From NCBI GenBank assembly GCA_035542575.1, contig DATKLE010000046.1, positions 36,222 to 100,221 of the forward strand: a stretch of DNA of 64,000 bases, in the 5' to 3' direction. Below, piece after piece: positions 18,669-29,694 of the stretch; the first letter of the stretch is position 1, and each line of letters begins with the position of its first letter. The stretch is from JAIQET01 sp035542575 (GTDB lineage: Bacteria > Acidobacteriota > Terriglobia > Terriglobales > Acidobacteriaceae). Made by a program: the position numbers and the translations under genes. The notes under the pieces are model-generated. The model saw only the letters and a program-made list of their open reading frames with translations, did not search any database and was not told where the DNA came from.

Positions 18669-19424
18669 ATGATTCGCCGTATGACAGGCAACGATAGAAT
18701 CATTCTTGTTCGCGTAAGAATTGAGAGGGCCAAGAAGCACCTCACTAATTTGGAGCGCGAAATCGGGACATTTGGCAGCAGGAAGTTCTACGCGGTCACG
18801 ACCGATCCTGATACGAAGCAACGCGAACTGGGTGAGCATCGGATTCTTGACTTTGATTTTCTTGCCGCCGCTGGAGATGTTGTCCACAATCTTAGGGGCG
18901 CCCTCGATCACCTTGCATGTCAACTCGTTTGGGTTGGCTCTGGAGAAGAGCCGAGCCGCCGTGTTGAGTTTCCTATCGCTAAGGATTCCACTACTTACGA
19001 AAGAGACAAGGCTCAAAAAGTAGAAGGCATGTGCCCGAGAGCGATAAAAGCTATCGATGCGCTCAAGCCTTACAAGGGTGGGAATGACACACTCTGGCGA
19101 ATCCACGAGCTTGACAACATCGACAAGCACAGGGAGTTGTTCACCTATTCGAGGGATTGCATGCTCGTTGCTGATTGGCTGGCCGAGTCCGCTCCGCTCG
19201 GGCCTTCCGGATTCCATGGGCCCTACAACCTCAAAGCACGCAACCCACAGTTTTCCTCCATTGGGGCGTTTGACAGCGAAGTGGAGACGGGTTTGGAACT
19301 CGAAGTTGATAAAGCGATTCGCAAGGTGAAGATTTCTGCGAGTGATGCGATCCTTCCATCGCTCCATCAGTTAGTTGACTTTACCTACGACCTGGTTCTG
19401 AGCTTCAAACCCTTTCTGGAATAA
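18669..19424 (+). CDS. Hypothetical protein (helical, NLRGALDHL / HELDNIDKHRE motif family)
   Basis: This 251-residue cytoplasmic protein has two memorable motifs: VVHNLRGALDHLACQLV (about residues 73-89) and WRIHELDNIDKHREL (about 140-155). Proteins with this His-Asp/Asp-Lys-His pairing are scattered across bacteria and lack a known function. The paired HNLR and DNIDKHR helices recall HEPN-like all-helical proteins, but the canonical RxxxxH of HEPN nucleases is not evident. GC content looks lower than surrounding genes. It lies in an accessory patch before the two-component system. Confidence 0.62.
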   Translation: MIRRMTGNDRIILVRVRIERAKKHLTNLEREIGTFGSRKFYAVTTDPDTKQRELGEHRILDFDFLAAAGDVVHNLRGALDHLACQLVWVGSGEEPSRRVEFPIAKDSTTYERDKAQKVEGMCPRAIKAIDALKPYKGGNDTLWRIHELDNIDKHRELFTYSRDCMLVADWLAESAPLGPSGFHGPYNLKARNPQFSSIGAFDSEVETGLELEVDKAIRKVKISASDAILPSLHQLVDFTYDLVLSFKPFLE

Positions 19425-19505
19425 CTCATGATTCGACGCAATGAGGAGCCGCAGCGGTTTGAAGTCGACGCGCGGATGTTCCGATATGGCCGAAAATCCC
19501 CGCCC

Positions 19506-19530
19506 TGTCTCTCCACAGAACGGAGAGACA
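19506..19530. repeat. Perfect nine-pair inverted repeat
   Basis: TGTCTCTCC and GGAGAGACA flank a seven-base loop between the end of the hypothetical gene at 19424 and the stop of the convergent regulator gene at 19579. No T-run follows on either strand, so it is not a standard terminator. It could still end transcripts from both sides or be a remnant of a mobile element. Confidence 0.55.
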
Positions 19531-19578
19531 AGGACAAGGCACCCTCGAGATTAGACTGGTGCGAAAGCCCGACCGCTC

Positions 19579-20957
<1,379 letters not shown>

Positions 20958-20961
<4 letters not shown>

Positions 20962-22244
20962 GCAGAGGCCCGCGCTCCTTCCTTCTTTGCAGCCGGTTCT
21001 CCCGCGGGGAAGAAGATCACAAAGCACGCACCTTTACCGGCAGCGTTCTCCAGCCGAATCGAGCCGCGGTGCTCATCCACGATCTTGGAGACGATGGCAA
21101 GTCCCAGCCCGACGCCGGTGTTCTTGGTGGTCACGAAGGGATTGAAGATCTGTTCCCGCAAATCGGCGGGAATTCCGGGACCGCTGTCTTGCAGCCGGAC
21201 TTCGACTCCGCGTCGGCCGTTCACGTTGGCCGCGGCCACCTGGACGCGGAGCGTGCCGCCCTGGCTTCCCATTGCCTCGTAGGCATTCTGCACGAGGTTG
21301 ACGAAGGCTTGCTCGCACAACCCTTCGTCGAGCGGCAGCAGCGGCAAATTCTCCTGGTAAGCGTGTTCCACCGTGATGGTCCCGCCCTGCCACTGCTCGG
21401 CAACCGACTTGAGAGCGCGGTCCAACAGGTCAGTAATCGACTGGAGGCGCGTTTCGGTGCGCAGCGGCCGCGCAAAATCCAGAAAGCGGCTCACCAGCAC
21501 GCTGAGCCGGTTCACCTCGCTGGAAATGTAGCCGGCCAGTTCGCTGGCCAGGGGATTGGATGTCTCCAGCTTCTGATTCAACATCTCGGCTGAGCCCTTG
21601 ATGACGCCCAGGGGGTTGCGAATCTCATGCGCCAGGCCGGCGGAGAGCTGGCCCAGGGCGGCCAGGCGTTCCGAGCGGCGGGCCTCGGCCTGGGCCTGGC
21701 GGAGCTGGCGGTTGGTGTCGGCGAGTTGTTCGGCCAGGCGTTGATAGAGGCTGGTTTGGCGGCGGTTCTCCACCGCAAATCGGTTCACGACCAAAGCGGC
21801 GAGAAAGAAGAAAAGGATGCGGATGGCGAGTTCGGTAATACCCGAAGCAGTGAGTTGATATTCCTGCAGCGCGGGGTAGAGGTAGGAACAGTAGAGTGCC
21901 GAAGCCAGCAGTGTCCAGAGCAGGGTGGTGCGCGGACCGAAGTACACCGCGGCCGTGACCACCGGCAGGTAATAGATGGGATAGTAGCTGCTATTGATCG
22001 CGGGGCCGCCGGTGTGCCCCAGGAGCAGCGTGGCCAGCAGGAGCTTGAGCACGACGGCATAGACGCGCCCGGATTTGGGAAAGCGGGAGATAATCCGGCT
22101 TTCGAGAATCTGCACGATGCCGATGGCTAGCAGCGTAAGCTGCTTGTGAATCTCGCGCACTGGCGGCAGGATGGCCAGACCCGCGAGAAAAAGCAGCCAG
22201 GCTACGTCCAGCCAATCCACGCCTTTGCGGCTTTCTTCCGCCAA
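20958..22244 (-). CDS. Membrane sensor histidine kinase (NtrB-like)
   Basis: This 428-residue kinase has about six hydrophobic helices in the first 160 residues and then a coiled coil (about 160-195). The dimerisation/phosphoacceptor helix carries His206 in LSAGLAHEIRNPLG, and the ATPase domain shows the N box (VNLVQNAYEA), G1 (DSGPGIPADL) and G2 (NTGVGLGLAIV). The sensor part is purely membrane-embedded, with no PAS or periplasmic domain, suggesting a signal within the membrane. It starts with TTG, seven bases after a GAGGA box. It precedes and overlaps its response regulator gene. Confidence 0.92.
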
Positions 22245-22320
22245 CGGGGGTTCCTCAGGGACAGTCTATCGAAAAAGCAGACCAAGGATGGGCCGGGGGA
22301 CCCTCAAGTCTCTGCGCGCC

Positions 22321-23028
22321 TCAGTTCAACCCCTGCTCGATGCTGTCCACGATCGTGCGCAACACCTTCACCCGCGCAAACAGTTTGTCGTTGGCTTCCA
22401 CTACGGTCCAGGGGGCGTAGGGGGTGCTGGTATGGGCCAGCATGTCCTCGGCGGCGTTTCGGTAGAGGGTCCACTTGGCGCGGTTGCGCCAGTCTTCCTC
22501 GGTCAGCTTGTAGCTGCGAAACGGATCGAACTCGCGCCCTTTAAAGCGGCGCAACTGCTCGGACTGGGTGATGTGCAACCAGAACTTGCAGATCACCATG
22601 CCGAAAGAATGCTGGTGCGACTCGAATTCATTGATCTCGCGGTAGGCGCGCTGCCAGTCGTTTGCGACGCAGAATCCTTCCACACGCTCCACCAGCACGC
22701 GGCCATAGTAGCTGCGATCGAAGATGGCCAGGTGCCCGTTGCGCGGCAGATTGCGCCAGAACCGCCAGAAGTAATGATGGGTTTTTTCTTCTCCCCTGGG
22801 CGCAGCATAGGAAGAGACGGTAAATCCGCGGGGATCGAGCAATTCGGTCATGCGCTTGATGGCGCCGCCCTTGCCCGCTGCGTCCCAGCCTTCGAACAAG
22901 CACAGCACTGGAACCTGGCGTTTGAAGATGGCAAATTCCAACTCCCGCAGACGGACCTGGAGTTTGGGCAACTCTTCTTTATAGCGCTCAGGCGAGAGCT
23001 TCCGGTTCATCTTCAGGGTTTCAAGCAT
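22321..23028 (-). CDS. Polyphosphate kinase 2 family protein
   Basis: This 235-residue PPK2 enzyme has Walker A-like LFEGWDAAGKGGAIKRMTE, Walker B IFDRSYYGRVLVER and a conserved C-terminal APWTVVEANDK. PPK2 enzymes move phosphate between polyphosphate and nucleotides (ADP/GDP, AMP or NMP, depending on class). The ATG at 23028 follows a GGAGAT box and lies inside the last codons of the upstream PPK2 paralogue, an eight-base overlap. With the paralogue and adenylate kinase further upstream, it forms a nucleotide-phosphate module. Confidence 0.9.
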   Translation of the reverse strand: MLETLKMNRKLSPERYKEELPKLQVRLRELEFAIFKRQVPVLCLFEGWDAAGKGGAIKRMTELLDPRGFTVSSYAAPRGEEKTHHYFWRFWRNLPRNGHLAIFDRSYYGRVLVERVEGFCVANDWQRAYREINEFESHQHSFGMVICKFWLHITQSEQLRRFKGREFDPFRSYKLTEEDWRNRAKWTLYRNAAEDMLAHTSTPYAPWTVVEANDKLFARVKVLRTIVDSIEQGLN

Positions 23029-23846
23029 CAGGGATCTCCGCCGAGCGCGCCCCAAGCGTGGCACGCCTCGCTAACCTCTTTTTGTCCTGAACCACCGGTG
23101 GGGAGCCATGGGCTTTTGCCGCAGCCTGCGCCTGGCGCCGCGTAAGTTCAGCTTCAATCGCGTTCACGATGGTGCGCAGGAAGCGGACTCGGGCCCAGCG
23201 CAGGTCATTAGCCTCAATGACCGTCCAGGGAGCGTTGGGGGTGTCGGTCCTGGCCAGCATCTCCTCGACTGCGTCGACCCAGCGGGGGTACTCGGCGGTG
23301 GTGGCGGCGATACTCCTTGCTGATTTTCCAGCGCAGCAGGGGATCGTCCAACGCTTCGCGAAAGCGCTTCTTCTGCTCGGATTTGGAGATGTGGACCCAG
23401 AACTTCAGCAACACCTGGTGATCGTCGGTCAGCCAGCGCTCGAACTCATTGATCTGCTGGTAGGCTTCCCGCCAATGCTTCTTTCTGGTGAGCCTGTCGC
23501 AGCGCTCCACCAGCACCCGCCCGTACCATGAGTGATCGAACAGGGTCATCTCGCCATAATTGGGCAAAGCCATCTGGTAGCGCCACAGGAAGTGGTAGCG
23601 TTGCTCCAGGGGCGAAGGAGGCGAGCCGGAGCGCATACGGAACAATCGCGGGTCCAGCTTCTCCGTCAGTTTCTTAATCAGGTAACCTTTGCCGCCCAGG
23701 TCCCAGCCTTCCAGGCAGATGATCACTGCGACGCCCTGGTCCTGCGCCGCGTACTGCAGTTTGCGCAGTTTTTCCTGCAGCGCCGGCATTTGCCTGGCGT
23801 AGGCAGCCTTGGACAGGTTCTTCTTCAGATCAACGGTTTCCAACAT
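23021..23846 (-). pseudogene. Second PPK2 family gene, broken by a single-base frameshift
   Basis: The first part (start ATG 23846, GGAGG box upstream) encodes a normal PPK2: CLEGWDLGGKGYLIKKLTE and LFDHSWYGRVLVERCD, ending in KISKEYRRHHR. The conserved remainder, WVDAVEEMLARTDTPNAPW, then continues in another frame down to the stop at 23021. Removing one base near 23293-23298 restores one continuous protein of about 275 residues reading HHREYPRWVD, which is exactly the family pattern. It is either a recent pseudogene or a sequencing/assembly error. Its end overlaps the start of the next PPK2 gene by eight bases. Confidence 0.85.
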
Positions 23847-23914
23847 GGCGGCCTCCGCGGTATTTCAGAGCCCCAGAGGTCGGCTCGAGCGATCGCCACC
23901 GGCACAGGTTTCGG

Positions 23915-24637
23915 CTAGACGCTGCGCTGTTCGAGAAGGTTCCGAATCTCCTGCGCGATCTGCTCTACACCGCCTGCCCCATGGACGCGGCGAAGAGAGC
24001 CGTGCTGCTGATAGTAGCTGGTCAAGGGCAAGGTCAGCTCCTCATAGGTCTCAAGTCTTTGGGCAATGACCTCTTCCTGATCGTCTTTCCGGGTGATCAG
24101 AGCTGTGCCATCAAGGTCACATACGCCCGGGTTCCGGGGAGGATTGGACAGCAGATTGTAGATTGAACCGCACTGCGGGCAGGTGCGACGCGCGGTCAGG
24201 CGCTGCAACAAGAGTGCGTGGTCGATGGCGATGTCAATAACCAGCAGCGGCACCTTTTCTGCGGGTTTGCCCCGTAGCAATCCGCCCTGCAGTTGCCCGT
24301 CCAGCCATTGCGCCTGAGCGACAGTGCGGGGGAAGCCGTCGAGGATGAAACCCTGGGCGCAGTCCGGTTGTGCCAGGCGGTCCGCGACCATATCACAAAC
24401 CAGTTGGTCGGGCACCAGTTCGCCACGTGCCATGATCGCCTGCGCTTTCTGGCCGAGAGGCGTGTTGCGACGGACATGGTCGCGGAGCAGATCGCCGGTG
24501 GAAATTTGCGGAACCCCGAAGTGAGCAGCGATCAGCTTGGCTTGAGTGCCTTTGCCCGCCCCAGGCGCACCCAGAAGAACGATGGGCCCGGTGGTGCGCC
24601 GGGATGAGGTATCGGCCGAGACAGCTGGAGCTTCCAC
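23915..24637 (-). CDS. adk: Adenylate kinase
   Basis: This 240-residue kinase has P-loop GAPGAGKGTQAK, NMP-binding QISTGDLLRDHVR, and FILDGFPRTVAQAQWL. Its long LID carries a Cys-X2-Cys ... Cys-X2-Asp zinc-type site (CPQC and CDLD). It interconverts AMP + ATP with two ADP. The GTG at 24637 is chosen because an AGGAGG box lies six bases upstream; an ATG at 24718 would add an unlikely 27-residue leader. It is the first gene before two PPK2 genes, separated by 68 bases. The genome probably also has the standard adk in the ribosomal-protein operon; that is inference. Confidence 0.9.
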   Translation of the reverse strand: MEAPAVSADTSSRRTTGPIVLLGAPGAGKGTQAKLIAAHFGVPQISTGDLLRDHVRRNTPLGQKAQAIMARGELVPDQLVCDMVADRLAQPDCAQGFILDGFPRTVAQAQWLDGQLQGGLLRGKPAEKVPLLVIDIAIDHALLLQRLTARRTCPQCGSIYNLLSNPPRNPGVCDLDGTALITRKDDQEEVIAQRLETYEELTLPLTSYYQQHGSLRRVHGAGGVEQIAQEIRNLLEQRSV

Positions 24638-24771
24638 AGTTTGCCTCCTCTGCCCGCGCGCCCCGTGCTGAGGGGGCTGGATATGGGCAATCCCGAGACC
24701 CAGCTCGGGAAGGGGCATATCTTACAAGCGAAACCTCAGCGCGCGAAAGGGGGAACTTCGGCCTGTAGCTA

Positions 24772-26406
24772 CTATCGCGGGGCCGGGGGCGTTGTGTTCT
24801 GAGCCCTGACCGCGATCTTCTGACGGGCAATTACCAGCTCCGGGCGTTCCTCTCCGACCGCGATCTCAGTCAACTTCCGAAAATAGCGCTGAGCGGCAGT
24901 GGCATTGCCCGAGGCTTCAGCCGCGCGGGCGGCTCCATAAAGCGCATTGAAGCGATTGGGTGCGACCTGGAGAACGGTTTCATACGCCGCAAGGGATTCC
25001 GGGGCGTGGTGTTCCTGGAGCAGCAACTCGGCCAGCAGTTCCCGCGCCGGGGTGACGGCGCCGGGGGTGACCGAGTCCTTGTCCATGCTCTCTTCCAACT
25101 CGGCCGCCGACCGCATCATCGCGAGGGCATCGCCTTGGCCTGACTTCTCGGCGATCCACGCCGCTACTTCGCGCCGCTGCACCTCCACCTGATTCGACCA
25201 GTAAAGGCTGTTCTGCTTGGCAATGGCATCGCGCAAGGAGGCCAGGGTCTGCTCTGCTTGCCGGGCCCGGTCGAGACTCCCGGACCGTGCGCTGCCGAGC
25301 CCGATAGCTGTCCAGGTGATAGCCTGGGCCCAGGGCACGCCCTCTCCTCTCACTTGCAGGCGGCTCGCCTGTTCCCACCGGCCCAACTCGACGGTGTTAC
25401 GCGCCGGAACTGCCGCCAGTGCATAGTCTCCAATCATGGTGAGTCCGGCGACAGGCGGCAGGGAGTTCATCGCATCCAGCACCGCCGTTGCCTGCTTCAC
25501 GCGGCCGCTCTGCAGGTACGCATACTCGAGGTAGTCCATGGCGTGGAGCCGCTGGTCGCGGGCTTCCGCGTCTTTGGAGGTGCTTTCCGCCGCGGCCGCC
25601 AACTCCGCCGACTTGATATTGGAGCTGATCGACTCATCCCACGAGCCCACTCGCGTGAAGATATGCGACGGCATGTGGTTGGCGTGTGCCGACGCAGGCG
25701 CAATCTTGGCGTACATGCGCGCCGCTGTTATAGCCTTCTCTGCCAGCACCGGGTTGTCGTAGCAATGAATGATGTAGTGCGCAATCCCGGGATGCTGAGG
25801 TTGTTGCTTGAAAATAGGCTCGAGGATTTCGCCGCACTTGCGCTGATTGGCGAGTGTCTTGTCGGTTGCGGGGGCAGTGATGCGGAGCGCCAGGGCGTAG
25901 AAAATGGCAGCTTCGCTGTCATCGGGATATGCCGCATGCAGCCTCCCCATCTTCTGCTCGAAGGCCTGAGCGTGGGTGGCGTTGTCCTTGCCATCCTCAC
26001 GGTAAATTTCGGCCAAGGCATCGATGTAGGCTTTTTCGCGGGCGCTGGTCTTGGAGTTCGCGGCTGCGATCTCTTCAGCTTTCTGCAGGGCTGGGCGGCC
26101 GGCCCCCAGGTCGCTGTTGCCCCACAAGCCGTGGTAGTAAGACATCGCAACGCCCCACTGCGCCATGGCACAGCCGGGATCCTCCTTGGAGATGTCTCCA
26201 AACGCCTGCCGGGCCTGCTCATACTGAAACGAGTGCAGCAATGCGACCGCACGATTGAAACTGGGCTCGAGGGTCTTCGCGCAGGACATCTGAAACTTCA
26301 CGGCGCCCAGTTCCGCTTGCGTGAGTTCGTGGTGGTGCCCCTCATCACACCATGCCAGGGAGACGAACAGAACGCACACGACGAGCAGGCCGGTCAAAAC
26401 GCGCAT
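24772..26406 (-). CDS. Secreted tetratricopeptide-repeat protein
   Basis: The ATG at 26406 has a GGAGG box five bases upstream and begins a signal peptide (MRVLTGLLVVCVLFVSLAW). The 544-residue product starts with EGHHHELTQAELGAVKF and then has repeated helix pairs of TPR type (QYEQARQAFGDI, HHAPESLAAYETVLQ, NATAAQRYFRKLTEI). Such proteins are usually periplasmic scaffolds. A His-rich mature N-terminus (GHHHE) could bind metal. It is transcribed alone; neighbouring genes point elsewhere or are separated by more than 130 bases. Confidence 0.8.
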   Translation of the reverse strand: MRVLTGLLVVCVLFVSLAWCDEGHHHELTQAELGAVKFQMSCAKTLEPSFNRAVALLHSFQYEQARQAFGDISKEDPGCAMAQWGVAMSYYHGLWGNSDLGAGRPALQKAEEIAAANSKTSAREKAYIDALAEIYREDGKDNATHAQAFEQKMGRLHAAYPDDSEAAIFYALALRITAPATDKTLANQRKCGEILEPIFKQQPQHPGIAHYIIHCYDNPVLAEKAITAARMYAKIAPASAHANHMPSHIFTRVGSWDESISSNIKSAELAAAAESTSKDAEARDQRLHAMDYLEYAYLQSGRVKQATAVLDAMNSLPPVAGLTMIGDYALAAVPARNTVELGRWEQASRLQVRGEGVPWAQAITWTAIGLGSARSGSLDRARQAEQTLASLRDAIAKQNSLYWSNQVEVQRREVAAWIAEKSGQGDALAMMRSAAELEESMDKDSVTPGAVTPARELLAELLLQEHHAPESLAAYETVLQVAPNRFNALYGAARAAEASGNATAAQRYFRKLTEIAVGEERPELVIARQKIAVRAQNTTPPAPR

Positions 26407-26625
26407 TAAGACCTCCATCGGACCCCCACGTCTTCGGCAAATTGTACAGCAAACCGAAACCGCGTTGAGGAACCAGAGGGCAATCACTCCCCGTTGAGAT
26501 GGCTGGAGAGCGGGCCGAGATAAAGATCGCCTCCGCCACGCTGTTACAGCGGGGTGTGATCAAGCGCACAGAGTGCCGGTACATCGCCAGCTATGCTCGT
26601 GTGTGCTTGGTAGGGGAGTAGCGAG

Positions 26626-29600
26626 ATGGGCGTGTGTCTGGGTCTCGACATTGGGGCCGTCAGTCTGAAGCTGGCTGCCATCGGCAGCGAAACTGATGGC
26701 GACCTGCTGGCTTCCCTGCCCGCGCACAACGGCAGTTTCTTTCTTACTCAGGCGTCCACGGGTAGCCCCCGCGCCGGTCAACTGATTGTGCTGTCTGCCT
26801 ATCGAAGAATCCAGGGCAGCCCGGTGCAGGCGACATTCGAGTTGCTCAAACTTTTCTGCGAGCACATTCCAGAAGACCGAATCGAAGGCCTGCGCGTCAC
26901 TGGCTCGGGCAGCCAGCTGATCGCCAAGATTCTGGACACCCCTGCGGAGAACGAATTCCGGGCTGTGGCCAGGGGTGTGCGCACGTTCTATCCGGAGGTG
27001 CGCACGGTTTTTGAAATGGGTGGGGAGTCCTCCAAGTACCTGCGGCTGGAGCGATCGAACGACTCGCGGCACCTGGGAATCATCGACTATCAGTCGAGCG
27101 GGGATTGCGCCGCGGGCACGGGATCGTTCATCGATCAGCAAGCGTCGCGGCTTCTGTATGCGGTGGAACAGGTCGGCGCAGCGGCCTGCGCCGCCGCTTG
27201 TGCCGCTCGCGTGGCGGGACGATGCTCCGTCTTCGCCAAGACCGACATGATCCACGCCCAGCAGAAGGGCTACTCCACCGATCAGATTCTCCGCGGACTG
27301 TGCGAGGCCGTGGCGCGCAACTTCAAGTCCAGCATCGTGCGCGGCCGGCCGGTCATCCCTCCGGTTCTGTTTATCGGCGCAGTGGCGTTGAACGAAGGCG
27401 TTCGCAGGGCTTTGGGGGACGCCTTCAAGCTGCAGGATTCGGAGTTCGTGGTGCCGCCATTGCACTGCTGGCTGGGAGCGCTGGGCGCGGCCCTGTTTGC
27501 CGCCGAAGAGCCCCGCAAACAGGCTTTGCGCGGCATTGATGCCTTGCAACAGCACGCTTCCATAAAACAAACGTTTGCCGCCAACGATCGGCTGACGATG
27601 CAGGACGTCATTTTGCTGCGGGACCGGGTTCAACATCCGCCGCCTCCGGCAGCCGGCACTAGGATTGAGGCCTATCTCGGCATTGACATCGGGTCCGTAA
27701 GCACCAACCTGGTGGTGATCGACGCGGCCGGTAATCTGCTGAAGGAAATCTACGTCCCAACATCCGGGCGGCCCATTGAAGTCGTGAGCGCAGGCCTGCA
27801 GGAGATTTGCTCCGAACTCGGCGATGTACTTGACATCCGCGGAGTGGGCACGACCGGATCGGGCAGGGAACTGATCGGAGAATTGGTCGGTGCCGACACG
27901 GTGAACGACGAAATCACCGCCCACAAGACCGGCGCCATGGAGGTATGCCGCCAGCTTGGAATGAAACCGGTGGACACCATCTTTGAGATCGGGGGCCAGG
28001 ACTCGAAGTTCATTCGTATTGACCACGGCGTGGTCGTGGATTTCGCCATGAACGAAGCCTGTGCGGCGGGGACAGGATCGTTCCTCGAGGAGCAGGCAGA
28101 GAAGTTGGGGATTTCGATCAAAGAAGAATTTGCCAAGCTCTCGCTGGCCTCGCGGCATCCCGCGCGCCTGGGAGAGCGCTGCACCGTCTTCATGGAGCGC
28201 GACGTGACCAGCCTGCTGCTCAAGGGCGCCGCGGTGGGTGACCTGTGTGCCGGCCTAGCTTACTCGGTGGCGATTAATTATTTGAACCGCGTGGTACGCG
28301 GACGCAAGATCGGCGACGTGATTTATTTCCAGGGCGGTACCGCATACAACCACGCTGTCGCCGCGGCGTTTTCCCAGATTCTCGGCAAGCCGATTATTGT
28401 GCCTCCGCATAACGGCGTGATTGGCGCCATCGGCATGGCGCTGATCGCGCGTGAACGCATGCAGGGAACCGAGAAACCCAGCCAGTTCCGCGGTTTCGAC
28501 CTGTCGCGCACCAGTTTCACCACTCGCGATTTTGTCTGCCGGGCCTGCTCCAACTACTGTGACATGAAAGAGTTCGTCATCGCGGGGCAGAAAAGCTACT
28601 GGGGCGACAAGTGCTCCGACAAGTTCCGCAAACGGGCGCGAACCGAGCGCGAGCCGGTCATCGAGGACCTGATGGAACTCTACGACCAGCTGCTCATGGC
28701 GCCGCTGAAGTCAACGAACAGCGGAACCGCAACTGTAGGTATCCCGCGGACGATGTTCTTTTACGACCGCTTCCCGTTTTGGTGTACCTATTTTCAAGAA
28801 CTCGGGTTTGAGGTGGTGGTATCGCCGTCGACCGACGGGCGCATCGCCGGAATGGGAGACGAGTTAGCAGTAGCTCAGCCATGCTTTCCCGTGCAGGTGG
28901 CGCATGGCCACGTGCAGGCGCTGTTGGACATGGGCGTCGATCACGTTCTGCTGCCAAACATCGTGGATTCGGAAACGCCCAATCCGCAAGTCCAGTCCAA
29001 GATGTGCCCCTGGAACCAGAGTCTTCCCTATGTGGTACGGGTGGCGCCCCAACTGCAGAAAGCCTTTGCGAAGTTTCTGGCTCCGACGGTGCACTTCCGC
29101 TATGGCCGGAAGCAGGTGGACGAGGAACTGGCCCGGCTTGCCCGCACGCTTGGGCGTAACGGTCGCGCCAACAATCGGGCCGTCGGCGCGGCCTACGAAG
29201 CGCAGGCTAAATTCCGCGAAGCACTGCTCGAAGCCGGCAAGAGCACTCTCAAGCGGCTGCGCGCGACTGCTGAGCCGGCGGTGGTGCTGGTTGGCCGCGC
29301 CTACAACATCTACGACCGCAATGTGAACTGCGATATCCCGCGCAAGCTGCGAGCGCTTTACGGCGTGAACGTGGTGCCGTTGCACTTTCTGCCGCTCGAC
29401 GAGGAAGACATCTCCGCGGTGAACTCCAACATGTACTGGAACTCGGGGCGGCAGATGTTGGCCGCGGCCAGCATCACCCGCCGCTACCCCGATCTGCACT
29501 GGATTCACATCTCGAACTTCAAGTGCGGTCCGGACTCCTATATCAAGGCATTCTTGTCGGAGGCTTCCGGCAAGCCCGGGCTGAGTTTGCAGTTTGATGG

Positions 29601-29694
29601 TCACTCCAACGATGCCGGTTACATCACCCGCTGCGAAGCCTATCTCGACAGCAAAGGATTTCTGCGATGCGCTTCTCTTCCCATAAGTGCGTGA
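26626..29694 (+). CDS. Tandem ASKHA acyl-CoA dehydratase activase-like protein (BadF/HgdC family)
   Basis: This 1022-residue protein has two ASKHA ATPase domains. Domain 1 (about 1-320) has GLDIGAVSLK, CAAGTGSFIDQQ and GRCSVFAKTDM. Domain 2 (about 345-610) has GIDIGSVSTN, IGGQDSKFI, NEACAAGTGSFLEEQ and GERCTVFMERD. Each has the cysteine pair that holds a bridging [4Fe-4S] cluster in HgdC-type activators. A C-terminal DUF2229-like part follows, with CRACSNYCDMKEF and further cysteines. Related activators use ATP to push electrons to low potential for radical dehydratases or benzoyl-CoA reductase. The target here is unknown. The last 28 bases overlap the next gene. Confidence 0.87.
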   Translation: MGVCLGLDIGAVSLKLAAIGSETDGDLLASLPAHNGSFFLTQASTGSPRAGQLIVLSAYRRIQGSPVQATFELLKLFCEHIPEDRIEGLRVTGSGSQLIAKILDTPAENEFRAVARGVRTFYPEVRTVFEMGGESSKYLRLERSNDSRHLGIIDYQSSGDCAAGTGSFIDQQASRLLYAVEQVGAAACAAACAARVAGRCSVFAKTDMIHAQQKGYSTDQILRGLCEAVARNFKSSIVRGRPVIPPVLFIGAVALNEGVRRALGDAFKLQDSEFVVPPLHCWLGALGAALFAAEEPRKQALRGIDALQQHASIKQTFAANDRLTMQDVILLRDRVQHPPPPAAGTRIEAYLGIDIGSVSTNLVVIDAAGNLLKEIYVPTSGRPIEVVSAGLQEICSELGDVLDIRGVGTTGSGRELIGELVGADTVNDEITAHKTGAMEVCRQLGMKPVDTIFEIGGQDSKFIRIDHGVVVDFAMNEACAAGTGSFLEEQAEKLGISIKEEFAKLSLASRHPARLGERCTVFMERDVTSLLLKGAAVGDLCAGLAYSVAINYLNRVVRGRKIGDVIYFQGGTAYNHAVAAAFSQILGKPIIVPPHNGVIGAIGMALIARERMQGTEKPSQFRGFDLSRTSFTTRDFVCRACSNYCDMKEFVIAGQKSYWGDKCSDKFRKRARTEREPVIEDLMELYDQLLMAPLKSTNSGTATVGIPRTMFFYDRFPFWCTYFQELGFEVVVSPSTDGRIAGMGDELAVAQPCFPVQVAHGHVQALLDMGVDHVLLPNIVDSETPNPQVQSKMCPWNQSLPYVVRVAPQLQKAFAKFLAPTVHFRYGRKQVDEELARLARTLGRNGRANNRAVGAAYEAQAKFREALLEAGKSTLKRLRATAEPAVVLVGRAYNIYDRNVNCDIPRKLRALYGVNVVPLHFLPLDEEDISAVNSNMYWNSGRQMLAAASITRRYPDLHWIHISNFKCGPDSYIKAFLSEASGKPGLSLQFDGHSNDAGYITRCEAYLDSKGFLRCASLPISA

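Noticed and set aside
18348..19367. 339-residue open frame on the minus strand opposite the hypothetical genes
   Set aside because: It lacks a ribosome site and family motifs, and it spans the end of one plus-strand gene and most of the next. The plus-strand frames have cleaner starts and recognisable motifs.
26560..28158. 532-residue minus-strand frame opposite the activase gene
   Set aside because: It has no recognisable domain or start signal, and the plus-strand protein shows strong ASKHA motifs. It is a GC-driven shadow.
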